49,791 bases of DNA from positions 1 through 49,791 of the forward strand of contig JAFZFO010000034.1 of NCBI GenBank assembly GCA_017555845.1, read 5' to 3'. Shown here one piece after another: positions 18,306 through 26,502 of this stretch. Under the pieces are notes generated by a model. The model made no database searches. It saw only the letters and a list, made by a program, of their open reading frames with translations, and was not told the DNA's origin. How positions within the stretch are numbered: the first letter of the stretch is position 1; every line of letters starts with the position of its first letter. Source of the DNA: Bacteroidaceae bacterium. GTDB taxonomy: Bacteria > Bacteroidota > Bacteroidia > Bacteroidales > Bacteroidaceae. The position numbers were made by a program, and so were the translations under genes.

Positions 18306-19571
18306 TTACTCTTCGCTCACATCTTCGTATGTCTGATACAGGAAATCATTATAAGGATACTTCTGCACATGCAGCTCGCAAACCTTCTTATAGATGATAT
18401 CCTTGAGGTTCTCAATATTCTGCTTTTCGCGTGCCGATATGAACAGGCAGTTGTCGGCAAGCTTGTTCATCCAGGTCTCCTTCAACTCATCGAGTGTGAT
18501 GTTCTCCTTTGTCTTTGGAGTGAGGTCATCCTCCTCTTTCTGAACATAGGTAAAGGCATCAATCTTGTTGAAGATCACCATCAGAGGCTTGTCGCCGCAC
18601 TTGAGGTCGGCAAGAGTCTTTTCAACCACCTCAATCTGCTCCTCGAACTCAGGGTGTGACACATCCACAACGTGCAAAAGCAAATCGGCCTCGCGCACCT
18701 CGTCGAGTGTAGACTTGAATGACTCTACAAGGTCGGTAGGCAACTTGCGTATGAAACCTACGGTGTCAGAGAGCAGGAATGGGAGGTTCTCGATGATTAC
18801 CTTGCGCACAGTGGTGTCAAGTGTTGCAAAGAGCTTGTTCTCGGCAAATACCTCGCTCTTGGCAAGCAGGTTCATGAGTGTCGATTTACCCACGTTGGTA
18901 TAGCCCACCAATGCCACACGGATGAGTCGTCCACGGTTCTTGCGCTGAATGCTCTTCTGACGGTCAATCTGCGAGAGTTGCTCCTTCAAGAGCGACATGC
19001 GGCCGAGGATGATACGGCGGTCCATCTCGAGCTGTGTCTCACCCGGACCACGAAGACCCACGCTACCGCCCTTTCCGCTACCGCCGCCGGAGCCACCACC
19101 CTGACGTTCAAGGTGAGTCCACAGACGCTGCAGACGAGGGAGCATGTATTTGTACTGGGCAAGCTCAACCTGCACCTTTGCGTGTGCTGTCTGTGCACGC
19201 ATGGCAAAGATATCGAGAATGAGCGATGTACGGTCGAGAATCTTTATCTTGATTTCCTTTTCAATATTGCGTATCTGCTTTGCCGACAGTTCGTCATCGA
19301 AGATGACCATACCAATCTCGTCATCGGTATCCTTGAGCATCTCCACATAATCGGCAATCTCCTTGAGCTTACCTGTACCCACGTATGTAACAGGGTGCGG
19401 ATGGTCAATGCGCTGTGTGAAGCGCTTCACGACCTCGGCACCGGCTGTCTGTGCAAGGAATTCGAGCTCGTCGAGATACTCGTTTGTCTTGCGCTCGTTC
19501 TGCGTAGAGGTAATCAAGCCCACCAGAATGGCGGTTTCCTTCTTAGTTGTCGATATAACAAATTCTTTCAT
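18306..19571 (-). CDS. hflX: GTPase HflX
   Basis: Ribosome-associated Obg/HflX-type GTPase of 421 residues that splits stalled 70S ribosomes under stress. The N-terminal HflX domain (about 1-190) ends in a glycine-rich linker (GGGSGGGSGKGGS) before the family signature GPGETQLEMDRR. The G domain has G1 GYTNVGKST, G2 around TLDTTVR, G3 DTVGF and G4 NKID. The C-terminus is short and acidic. Its leader carries one copy of the recurring palindrome-promoter element (19587-19630). The downstream gap to fumarase is 68 bases, so co-transcription is doubtful. Confidence 0.97.
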   Translation of the reverse strand: MKEFVISTTKKETAILVGLITSTQNERKTNEYLDELEFLAQTAGAEVVKRFTQRIDHPHPVTYVGTGKLKEIADYVEMLKDTDDEIGMVIFDDELSAKQIRNIEKEIKIKILDRTSLILDIFAMRAQTAHAKVQVELAQYKYMLPRLQRLWTHLERQGGGSGGGSGKGGSVGLRGPGETQLEMDRRIILGRMSLLKEQLSQIDRQKSIQRKNRGRLIRVALVGYTNVGKSTLMNLLAKSEVFAENKLFATLDTTVRKVIIENLPFLLSDTVGFIRKLPTDLVESFKSTLDEVREADLLLHVVDVSHPEFEEQIEVVEKTLADLKCGDKPLMVIFNKIDAFTYVQKEEDDLTPKTKENITLDELKETWMNKLADNCLFISAREKQNIENLKDIIYKKVCELHVQKYPYNDFLYQTYEDVSEE

Positions 19572-19586
19572 CCAAATATATTTTAC

Positions 19587-19630
19587 GCGAAGATAATGAT
19601 AAACGAGCGAAAAAATTAAAGCTTGCTTTA
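19587..19630 (-). promoter_or_regulatory. Palindrome-promoter element, copy at hflX
   Basis: On the minus strand the block opens with the palindrome TAAAGC-AA-GCTTTA (19617-19630), then a CGCTCGTTTAT core, then TATCTTCG as a near-consensus -7 box. The spacing from palindrome to core is the same as in the copies before the O-methyltransferase, pyrE and tRNA-Leu. It lies about 16 bases before the hflX ATG. Confidence 0.65.
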
Positions 19631-19730
19631 GTTTTTTTACTGCGGGTGCAGAATTTAGCTACACAAAAAGTGAATGATAGGAATATTTTGCAGAAAAATA
19701 GTTATCATTGCATCAATAAATACTACAAGA

Positions 19731-20648
19731 ATGAAAAAGATACTGTTCACTCTACTACTGCTTTCCTTGCCTGTTATGATTAAGGCAACCGGACAGATGG
19801 CCGAAAGACTGTCGATAAATGGAGAATACTGGCAATTATATTACTGCCCGATAGAAACCGATATGGCACTTAGTGAAGAAATAGCAAAAGCCATTGAATT
19901 ATTGCCCGAAACGATAACCGAAGATAGTATCGAATGGGTGAAAAGCCAAAGCACCGCTTTATGGAGAAACTATATTGCAGAATGGGAAATCAAGGACAAC
20001 AGGTTGTTTCTGCGGGGAATCGGAGTTCCATATATTCGGGAAATCGGGAACAGATTAGAAGATCACTTTTTTACACTGAATGAAGAGAAGCTCAAGGAGA
20101 TTTTTGCACCATATTACACAATCGAGGGAATATGTGCATCGTGGTTTTGCGACACAATGCGTGCAGGCAGAGGCAAAGAGATATACTACGAACATATGGC
20201 TTTTGCAAGGCACAATGAAAATGAATGTCTTATAGTTGTAGACAACGGAGTTGTCAGAGAAATAGCCCAGCACAACAATTACCATAAAGAGGGAATTGCG
20301 CCGTCTGACGTTTGCAAAGCACTGACTGAGAATTTTCCCTGGGAAAGATTCCACGAATATGAAGAGACAAGTTTTGTCTTACAATTCAGCGACTTCATCA
20401 TTGACGAAAACGGTATACTGAAAGATTGCTGTGTGCAATGCATAAGACCCGATAAGTTTGAGTCAATGACCCAGAAAATCCTTTTGATAAAATCCGTTAA
20501 AGAGATTTTAAAAGAGTTGAAACCCTGGCCGGTGTGGTATATAAACGGTGAATTTGAAACCAGTTTCCTTAATTGGACTTTCCCCTTAAAGAAAGGAGCA
20601 AAAGTTCCTGACAACAAGTGGTGGAATTTAAAAGATTGGGGGCGTTAA
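19731..20648 (+). CDS. Unrecognised secreted protein with a TonB-C-like terminal domain
   Basis: I do not recognise this protein of 305 residues. The ATG at 19731 (MKKILFTLLLLSLPVMIKATGQ) starts a clear signal peptide, whereas the open frame upstream adds a non-signal leader, so I reject the longer form. The mature part is acidic with no membrane segment. The final 75 residues (FSDFIIDENGILKDCCVQC through LKPWPVWYINGEFETSFLNWTFPL) follow the strand-helix-strand pattern of TonB C-terminal domains, in which a Val-Ile-Asp-x-x-Gly strand, a helix, a Trp-x-Pro turn and a Phe-x-x-Pro strand occur in that order. It is visibly richer in A/T than its neighbours, suggesting later acquisition. No operon partner except the mini-protein downstream. 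Confidence 0.7.
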   Translation: MKKILFTLLLLSLPVMIKATGQMAERLSINGEYWQLYYCPIETDMALSEEIAKAIELLPETITEDSIEWVKSQSTALWRNYIAEWEIKDNRLFLRGIGVPYIREIGNRLEDHFFTLNEEKLKEIFAPYYTIEGICASWFCDTMRAGRGKEIYYEHMAFARHNENECLIVVDNGVVREIAQHNNYHKEGIAPSDVCKALTENFPWERFHEYEETSFVLQFSDFIIDENGILKDCCVQCIRPDKFESMTQKILLIKSVKEILKELKPWPVWYINGEFETSFLNWTFPLKKGAKVPDNKWWNLKDWGR

Positions 20649-20768
20649 ACCGCACTACATCATAACAACATTAACTTACTTGACAAAACTACTATGGTTA
20701 CAAATATCATCTGGACACATTGCACTATCGGCCGCCATCTACTTGATGAATTTGAAGGTGAAGAGAAG

Positions 20769-20852
20769 ATGACGGCTGCCGCCATTTACGCACTCATAGC
20801 CCTAGCAGTCCTTATCATCCGCGTTTACTTAGAGAGCAAGAAGAAAAAATAA
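20769..20852 (+). CDS. Mini membrane protein (27 residues; 52 if the earlier ATG is used)
   Basis: Short open frame with a single hydrophobic helix (AAAIYALIALAVLIIRVYLE) and a basic end (ESKKKK), the usual inside-positive arrangement of a bacterial small membrane protein. The ATG at 20769 is preceded by GAAGGTGAAGAGAAG, the best purine-rich ribosome-binding region nearby. An in-frame ATG at 20694 would add 25 ordinary residues but lacks such a site. The stop is followed 31 bases later by a strong terminator. It is too short to name. The well-formed helix, basic tail and terminator argue for a real gene, but conservation cannot be tested here. Confidence 0.45.
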   Translation: MTAAAIYALIALAVLIIRVYLESKKKK

Positions 20853-20883
20853 AGCGAGAATATCGCTGAAGCCATATAAACAA

Positions 20884-20916
20884 TATTGCCCCTAAGTCCA
20901 GGACTTAGGGGCAATA
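20884..20916. terminator. Bidirectional terminator with 16-bp stem
   Basis: Arms 20884-20899 and 20901-20916 are perfectly complementary around a single central base. The hairpin separates the plus-strand mini-protein from the convergent dprA gene and carries A/T runs on both sides. Confidence 0.88.
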
Positions 20917-20942
20917 CTATAAAAAATATCTAAAGGTCGGAA

Positions 20943-22076
20943 TCACAACACCATCACACGATAGCAACCGCCGGCAACGGCCTTGACAAGGCCTTTCATT
21001 TCCATCTCAAAAAGCAACGGCAGCAACTTGTTTATTGGAATATTCAATTGCACCACCATCTGGTTCACCTGCAAGCCGTCGCTGTTCTCGCGCAAGGCGG
21101 TCATTACAGCTGTTTCATCGGGCGAGAGGTCGGGGAAAAGTTCGGTCTGCAAATCATCGGCACTCTTTTTGGTAGCAGCAGCCTCCCAGTTCATTGCCTC
21201 CACAAAGTCGTAGGCGCTTGTTATGAGTGCTGCCCTGTTGCGGCTCACGAGTTCGTTACAGCCCTGTGAATATTGGTCGTTTACACGGCCGGGAAAGGCA
21301 AAGCAGTCGCGGTCATATCCCAAAGCGAGCGAGGCTGTGACAAGCGAGCCACCCTTGGATGCCGACTCCACGACAACCGTGGCATCTGCCATGCCGGCAA
21401 CAATTCTGTTACGCTGCAAAAAGTTTGATGGGAATGGTTCCATTCCGCTCATGAATTCGGTGAGCAGACCACCGTTCTCAAGCATTTGCTTTGCAGTAGC
21501 ACGGTGCGCATTGGGATAGATGCGGTCGAGTCCGTGGGCAAGCACTCCGACGGTCGGCAAGCCGGCTTTCAGCGCTGCACGATGGGCGCAGACATCAATA
21601 CCATAGGCAAGGCCGCTGACAATGAGCGTACCTGGCGCCAGGCGGGCAAGGTCGGCAACAAAGTTCTCACACAAGGACTTTCCATATTCGCTTGCATGGC
21701 GTGTTCCGACAATGGAAACAATGCGTCGGGCATTGAGGTCGGCATTGCCGAGCGAGTGCAGCACCAGCGGCGCATCGGCACACTCGGCAAGACGGCAGGG
21801 ATAGGCCTCATCGCCAAAGCAGATGAGCTTTATGCCTTTTGACTCAATGAACTCCATCTCCTTCTCGGCAAGTTCCACAAGCGAACGGTCGCAAAGCAGC
21901 TCGCGCAGACGGGGCGATGCACCGGGTACAATGTCGCCTATATTGGCGCCATTCTCGAGCAGTTCCTTTGCACTGCCCACGGTTTCAATGAGTTCCCTAA
22001 TAAGAGCAAGTTGCGGCACCTGCACCCGTGAGAGTGCAAGCATCGCAACCTGTTCGTTAAGTATATTTACTGACAC
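20943..22076 (-). CDS. dprA: DNA-processing protein DprA
   Basis: Cytoplasmic single-strand DNA-binding protein that loads RecA on incoming DNA during natural transformation. The 377 residues comprise an N-terminal SAM-like/HhH region (about 1-75), the Rossmann-type core (IVGTRHASEYGK, SGLAYGIDVCAHRAAL, GVLAHGLDRIYP, FLQRNRIVAGMAD, SASKGGSLVTA, FPGRVNDQYSQGCNELV) and a C-terminal winged helix (about 310-377). The start is a GTG at 22076, 4 bases after the stop of the TPR lipoprotein gene; no closer in-frame ATG gives a full N-terminus. Coupling to a lipoprotein gene is unusual. The protein is widespread even in species not known to be competent. Confidence 0.95.
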   Translation of the reverse strand: MSVNILNEQVAMLALSRVQVPQLALIRELIETVGSAKELLENGANIGDIVPGASPRLRELLCDRSLVELAEKEMEFIESKGIKLICFGDEAYPCRLAECADAPLVLHSLGNADLNARRIVSIVGTRHASEYGKSLCENFVADLARLAPGTLIVSGLAYGIDVCAHRAALKAGLPTVGVLAHGLDRIYPNAHRATAKQMLENGGLLTEFMSGMEPFPSNFLQRNRIVAGMADATVVVESASKGGSLVTASLALGYDRDCFAFPGRVNDQYSQGCNELVSRNRAALITSAYDFVEAMNWEAAATKKSADDLQTELFPDLSPDETAVMTALRENSDGLQVNQMVVQLNIPINKLLPLLFEMEMKGLVKAVAGGCYRVMVL

Positions 22077-22080
22077 TTTA

Positions 22081-23778
22081 TTACTTCAAGATATTGCAGA
22101 ATGTAGCATCCTTTACATATTTTGCAAACTCCAAGTCACCCAAAGCCTTCTTTGCCAACGATGGGTCAAGCTCAACGGCATTCTTCAAACCATCATAAAC
22201 GAAGCTTACATTTGATGTACGGGCACCAAGTACGGCCTTGATGTAATATGTCATTGCATCAGGATTCTCCATCTCCTCGAGAGTCTCACGTGCTGCAACA
22301 TAGTTTTTGTTGAGCACCTGTGCCAACAATGCGCTGTTGGTATTCTTGCCCTTGAGCAATGCCGCTGCACGGCCATACTCGCCCTGAGCGATGTAGAGGT
22401 TACCAAGAGCCTCGTCACCGGCCTTTGCATCAGCACCCTTAGACATATAGCCCTCAGCCTCGGCAACATTACCCTGGAGCAACTCGAGATAACCGAGGTT
22501 TACCATAACCTCAGGAGCGTTCTTTGCAACGCTCTCGGCCTTTGCAAAATAGCTTGCAGCAGCACTGTAGTCGCCATTGTTGTAAGCCATCACACCAAGG
22601 TTGTTGTAAGCGCGGTAGTCGTTAGGATAGAGTTTGATTGCAGTGTTGAAGATCTCAGCCTGCTCAGCCTCGTTCTCTGTAAGGATTGAAGAATAGAGGA
22701 TCTCCTCCAATGAGAGTTCTGCAGGATCGGCAGCATACTGAGCCTTGATCTGCTCATCAGAACGGCCAATGATCTGATAGTTCAAAGTAACACGTGCACG
22801 ACGCAATTTTGGAAGGATCTCATCTGCAAGTTCTGAATAAACCGATGAGATGTTCTTGATCTGCTGCTCACGCTCCTCGGGATCGTTGTACATTGAGAGC
22901 AAGCGGAGGATAAGTTCCTTGTCGGGCAAGTTTGACTGTGAAACGAGTTCCTTGAAACCTTCCCAGTCCTCGGCTGTGTACTCGCTGTCTACATAACCGT
23001 CGAGCTTTGCCTTCTTGAGTTCCTTCTTCATCTGCTTAGCTGTGTTCAACTCGCGTACAACAGCAATACCGTCATTAAGCATCACACCACCATCAGGAGA
23101 AGCGTATGCTGATACCTGGATATCATCGAGAACCTTGTTCTCAACATCTGTAGCAACATCCTTGAGAGCAGCACGGAACTCATTCATCTCGGTGCTGTTG
23201 AGCTCCGATGCACGGAGATTTGTCTGCTGGATGAGGAACATGATGTTAGCCTCCTTGGCCTGCTTGATAACGCGCTGGAAAGCATCCTCACCAATTGCAA
23301 TGTTCGCACTTGCAGCAGTCTGGCGATAGAGCTGTGATGTAGCGATACAACCATCAGCAACCTTTACCTCGGGAAGTTCCTTTGTCTTCTTGCCCTTGTT
23401 GACAACAAAACGCAAATAGAGCTCGGCATCCTCCATAGCCGGGATGTAGTCATACTGTATCTTCATCTTGAATGTACCACCATTGTCATAAGAGATAGTA
23501 CGGTCATTGCCACGTACCTTCTCGCCCTGGAATGTCACAGGCTCTGAAACAGCCTCGCCATCCTGGTACTTGAGCACTGGAGTTACAGTCAATACAGACT
23601 TCTTATTAAAGAACTTGGCAGGGAAACGGCCGTCGATGGTAGCAGGGATCTCACTGCCGACAACCTCCAACACACCTGGAGTTACTGTAAAGTACTCCGA
23701 ATTCATACTCATCTTTGAGCTACATGAGCTCAACATAACAGCTGCCATAGCGAGCAGCAAATAAAACTTCTTCAACAT
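22081..23778 (-). CDS. TPR lipoprotein with OmpA-like motif
   Basis: Predicted outer-membrane or periplasm-facing lipoprotein of 565 residues. The signal peptide ends in a lipobox LSSC (Cys19). Residues about 30-150 look like a beta-sandwich with a repeated TVTP pattern. The middle part (about 190-350) contains VSAYASPDGGVMLNDGIAVVRELNTAK, which resembles the peptidoglycan-binding OmpA C-terminal motif (ASPxG, N-x-x-L/I-x-x-x-R). Two to three tetratricopeptide repeats follow at about 375-490 (NDYRAYNNLGVMAYNNGDYSAAASYFAKAE). Similar proteins occur in many Bacteroidales without a defined role. An envelope scaffold is my inference. It lies downstream of xerD by 120 bases and couples to dprA. 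Confidence 0.85.
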   Translation of the reverse strand: MLKKFYLLLAMAAVMLSSCSSKMSMNSEYFTVTPGVLEVVGSEIPATIDGRFPAKFFNKKSVLTVTPVLKYQDGEAVSEPVTFQGEKVRGNDRTISYDNGGTFKMKIQYDYIPAMEDAELYLRFVVNKGKKTKELPEVKVADGCIATSQLYRQTAASANIAIGEDAFQRVIKQAKEANIMFLIQQTNLRASELNSTEMNEFRAALKDVATDVENKVLDDIQVSAYASPDGGVMLNDGIAVVRELNTAKQMKKELKKAKLDGYVDSEYTAEDWEGFKELVSQSNLPDKELILRLLSMYNDPEEREQQIKNISSVYSELADEILPKLRRARVTLNYQIIGRSDEQIKAQYAADPAELSLEEILYSSILTENEAEQAEIFNTAIKLYPNDYRAYNNLGVMAYNNGDYSAAASYFAKAESVAKNAPEVMVNLGYLELLQGNVAEAEGYMSKGADAKAGDEALGNLYIAQGEYGRAAALLKGKNTNSALLAQVLNKNYVAARETLEEMENPDAMTYYIKAVLGARTSNVSFVYDGLKNAVELDPSLAKKALGDLEFAKYVKDATFCNILK

Positions 23779-23898
23779 TAAAATATAATTTATTATTTCG
23801 TTTTGTCGTACCCCGCGCGCACGCGGTCATAAATCTTTGCAAAGTTAACGCTACAAATCCAATTATCAAAGCGAAGGAGGCGACGTTAGCTCTTTATT

Positions 23899-24813
23899 TT
23901 ACATTTTTTTGTTTTTGCAATTGCGTGGATGATGGGCAATTATCTCCTCACGCAGACGGACACGGTCAATGTGTGTATAGATTTCAGTGGTTGATATGCT
24001 CTCGTGCCCGAGCATGAGCTGAATAACGCGCAAGTTCGCACCGCCCTCGAGCAGATGGGTAGCGAATGAGTGGCGGAATGTGTGTGGACTGACAGTTTTC
24101 TTTATGCCGACGCGTGCCACAAGTTCCTTTATGTGGTGAAACACCGTTATGCGCGAGAGAGGTTTCTTCAGGCGCTCACTGATGAAGACATAATCCTCAT
24201 AGCCGCGCTTTATGGGTATTCTGTTGCGGTCTACGAAATAGGCCTCCAGTTCGGCAATGGCACGCGATGAAATGGGAACAAGGCGTTGCTTGTCACCCTT
24301 TCCGGTAACGCGGATGAATTGTTCTTTGAGGTAGAGGTCTGACATACGTAACGAGCACAATTCCGACACACGAAGGCCACAGCTGTAGAGCACCTCAATG
24401 ATAGCCCTGTTCCTTTGTCCTTCGTTGGTGGCAAGGTCAATGGCGTTTATTATATCGTCAATCTCCTGCAAGGTAAGGACATCAGGCAGGCGGACACCCA
24501 CCTTGGGTGAACGCAGCAGACGCGTGGGATCATCGGGAATATAGCCGTCAAGCTTCAGAAAGCCATAGAATGAGCGTAACGATGATATTATGCGTGCCTG
24601 CGAACGGGCATTCACGCCCACATCGGCCATTGCAGAGAGGAATTCACGCAGGTCGTCGAGCGTAACCGAGAGCAGGCGGTCAACATCGCCAAAGAACACA
24701 AGCAGTTTGTTGACATCGCCAATGTAGGCGTCAACAGTATTGGGCTGCAGCGACTTCTCGAGTTGCAGATAGATGCGGTAACGCACAAGGGGCGACTGGG
24801 TATTCCTGTTCAT
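23899..24813 (-). CDS. xerD: Tyrosine recombinase XerD
   Basis: Site-specific tyrosine recombinase that resolves chromosome dimers at dif with FtsK. The protein is 304 residues. The N-terminal SAM-like core-binding domain covers about 1-90. The catalytic domain has Arg in SCGLRVSELC, the Lys strand in VTGKGDKQRLVPI, His-x-x-Arg in SPHTFRHSFATHL, His in LGHESIS and the tyrosine in TEIYTHI. All catalytic residues are present. The frame opens with a TTG at 24822, but the ATG at 24813 (MNRNTQSPLVRYR) gives the normal family N-terminus, so I choose it. It is divergent from the TonB-C gene and not beside any mobile element. Confidence 0.95.
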   Translation of the reverse strand: MNRNTQSPLVRYRIYLQLEKSLQPNTVDAYIGDVNKLLVFFGDVDRLLSVTLDDLREFLSAMADVGVNARSQARIISSLRSFYGFLKLDGYIPDDPTRLLRSPKVGVRLPDVLTLQEIDDIINAIDLATNEGQRNRAIIEVLYSCGLRVSELCSLRMSDLYLKEQFIRVTGKGDKQRLVPISSRAIAELEAYFVDRNRIPIKRGYEDYVFISERLKKPLSRITVFHHIKELVARVGIKKTVSPHTFRHSFATHLLEGGANLRVIQLMLGHESISTTEIYTHIDRVRLREEIIAHHPRNCKNKKM

Positions 24814-24862
24814 TGGAGGCAATATTTTCCATAGGCGAAGTTACTAAAAAAGAGCGTTGCTA

Positions 24863-24893
24863 TTGACTTTGCGTGATAAAATAATTATCTTTA
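24863..24893 (+). promoter_or_regulatory. Promoter of the TonB-C protein gene
   Basis: TTG at 24863-24865 and TATCTTTA at 24886-24893 are 20 bases apart, a near-consensus Bacteroidetes promoter 22 bases before the ATG. Confidence 0.6.
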
Positions 24894-24915
24894 TTGCACC
24901 AAAAACATAAGAGTT

Positions 24916-25353
24916 ATGAAAAAGAGTGCATTCACGGCAATATTTGCCATTGCAACAATGGTGCTGTCATCGCTCGCCACGCCGTGCCGGGCACAGGTAA
25001 TAAACCCTGAGAGAATGGAGGAGTTCGAGAAGAACAATGTGCTACCTGTTGCAGAACAGATGCCCGAATTCCCAGGAGGAATGCCTGCACTGATAGAGTA
25101 CATGCAAAAAGAGATGCGCTACCCAAAGAAATGCCGTGAGGCAGGGGTTGAAGGCAGAACCCTCATTACTTTTGTCGTCAAGAAGAACGGTAAGGTAAAG
25201 AATTTTGAGGTAGCACGTAGTAGTGGCGACAAACTATTGGACAAAGAGGCTCTGCGTGTTATCAAGAAGATGCCTAAATGGAAACCCGGCATGCATGACG
25301 GCAAGAAAGTGAATGTATTGTTCACACTGCCGATAACTTTCAAGCTCAGATAA
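24916..25353 (+). CDS. Secreted TonB C-terminal domain protein
   Basis: Protein of 145 residues with a signal peptide (about 1-28, ending near CRAQ) and a complete TonB C-terminal domain from about 50 on: MPEFPGGMPALIEYM, RTLITFVVKKNGKVKNFEV, SGDKLLDKEALRVIKKMPKWKPGMHDGKKVNVLFTLPI. A full TonB would have a membrane anchor tied to ExbBD and a proline-rich spacer; both are missing. It is thus one of the many stand-alone TonB-C proteins of Bacteroidetes, probably periplasmic, with no proven role. It has its own promoter. The strong strand pattern here is the template that the C-terminus of the 19731-20648 protein resembles. Confidence 0.88.
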   Translation: MKKSAFTAIFAIATMVLSSLATPCRAQVINPERMEEFEKNNVLPVAEQMPEFPGGMPALIEYMQKEMRYPKKCREAGVEGRTLITFVVKKNGKVKNFEVARSSGDKLLDKEALRVIKKMPKWKPGMHDGKKVNVLFTLPITFKLR

Positions 25354-25433
25354 CGAAACTGCGGGAATTTCTGCCATTTATTGCAATCTTTGAGGTAAAT
25401 CTCCAAGATACTTCCGCTCATTATGAAAAATAT

Positions 25434-25488
25434 TGAAGCAAAGCTTCATATTTCTCACTCACTTATTCGTATCTTTGTTGTACCTTTG
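25434..25488 (+). promoter_or_regulatory. Palindrome-promoter element, copy at the O-methyltransferase
   Basis: The palindrome TGAAGC-AAA-GCTTCA (25434-25448) is followed by TCTCACTCACTTATTCG and then by two possible -7 boxes, TATCTTTG (25470-25477) and TACCTTTG (25481-25488). The ATG lies 28 bases further on. The order and spacing match the other three main copies. Confidence 0.65.
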
Positions 25489-25515
25489 CAGTCTAAATAA
25501 GAACAGAACGCAAAA

Positions 25516-26151
25516 ATGAGCCTTACCACCCCACTTGACCAATACATTGCCGACCACAGCAGCCCCGAGGGCGACTACCTCTACAGGCTGTTCCGTGCCA
25601 CTCACGTTGAGATACTGGCACCACAGATGGCATCGGGTCACATACAGGGTCGCCTGCTCAAGTTCCTTGTAAAGATGATCCGTCCACGCAGGATACTTGA
25701 GATTGGCACGTTCACCGGCTATTCGGGACTATGCATGGCCGAAGGACTTGACGAGGGAGGGAAACTCTACACCTTTGAGGTTGAGGACGAGCTGGAGGAT
25801 TTCACGCGCCGTTGGATAGAGGGATCGCAATATGCCGACAAGATTGAGTTCATCATTGGCAATGCGCTTGAGATTGTGCCCACGCTTGGCGAGAAGTTCG
25901 ACCTTGTATTCATGGACGGCAACAAGCGCGAATACATTAAGTATTACGAGATGGCAATGGAGCACCTCAATGATGGCGGTTGGATCCTTGCCGACAACAC
26001 TCTTTGGGATGGTCACGTCATTGACCCGGCGAGACAGGATGCACAGACCAACGGAGTAAGGGCATTCAATGACCTGATACGTAATGACGAGAGGGTCGAG
26101 GTGGTGATTCTGCCATTGCGCGACGGACTTACGATAATAAGAAAAAAATAA
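25516..26151 (+). CDS. Class I SAM-dependent O-methyltransferase
   Basis: Cytoplasmic methyltransferase of 211 residues resembling catechol/caffeoyl-CoA O-methyltransferases (COG4122). The SAM-binding motif I is ILEIGTFTGYSGLCMA near 58-73. The acidic motif II region (FEVEDELED), the metal-ligand segment LVFMDGNKREY near 130-140 and ADNTLWDG near 158-165 follow in the right order. The physiological substrate cannot be read from sequence. The gene begins a run with rbfA (8 bases later) and the permease (7 bases after rbfA). Its leader carries a copy of the palindrome-promoter element. Confidence 0.93.
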   Translation: MSLTTPLDQYIADHSSPEGDYLYRLFRATHVEILAPQMASGHIQGRLLKFLVKMIRPRRILEIGTFTGYSGLCMAEGLDEGGKLYTFEVEDELEDFTRRWIEGSQYADKIEFIIGNALEIVPTLGEKFDLVFMDGNKREYIKYYEMAMEHLNDGGWILADNTLWDGHVIDPARQDAQTNGVRAFNDLIRNDERVEVVILPLRDGLTIIRKK

Positions 26152-26159
26152 AAAAGTAT

Positions 26160-26495
26160 ATGGACAGTACAAGACAAAACAAGATTTCGCGACTCATACA
26201 GAAAGAGTTGAGCGAAATACTGCTCAGATTGCAGAAAGAGACACGCGGCGTGATGGTTTCAGTGAGCGCAGTACGCGTGAGCCCCGACTTGGGTATCGCG
26301 AAGGCCTACCTGAGCGTGTTCCCATCGGAGAAAGGCAACGAGGTGGTTGAACACCTGAACACAAACATCAAGGCAATACGCTTTGAGCTTGGCAACAAGG
26401 TACGTCACCAGCTGCGTATCATTCCCGAGATAAGATTCTACATCGACGATTCTCTTGACTACATTGAGAACATCGACAAGCTGTTGAAGGATTAA
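26160..26495 (+). CDS. rbfA: Ribosome-binding factor A
   Basis: Small 30S-maturation factor of 111 residues with a KH-like fold. It binds near the 16S 5' helix in late assembly. The family pattern is seen from the first helix (RQNKISRLIQKELSEILLR) through the strands (GVMVSVSAVRVSPDLGIAKAYLSVFP) to the ending KVRHQLRIIPEIRFYIDDSLDY, which matches the usual C-terminal motif with Asp and Ser. The length is normal. It lies between the O-methyltransferase and the permease genes with only 7-8 bases on each side, so translation is likely coupled. Confidence 0.96.
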   Translation: MDSTRQNKISRLIQKELSEILLRLQKETRGVMVSVSAVRVSPDLGIAKAYLSVFPSEKGNEVVEHLNTNIKAIRFELGNKVRHQLRIIPEIRFYIDDSLDYIENIDKLLKD

Positions 26496-26502
26496 TTGCG
26501 TA

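Noticed and set aside
20638-20654. Another copy of the 36-bp pyrE unit (GCGTTAAACCGCACT)
   Set aside because: It matches only the first 15 bases with one mismatch that breaks the palindrome and overlaps the stop of a coding region, so chance is likely.
23899-24813. Integrase of a mobile element at xerD
   Set aside because: All XerD hallmarks and chromosomal neighbours are present, without repeats, attachment sites or cargo genes.
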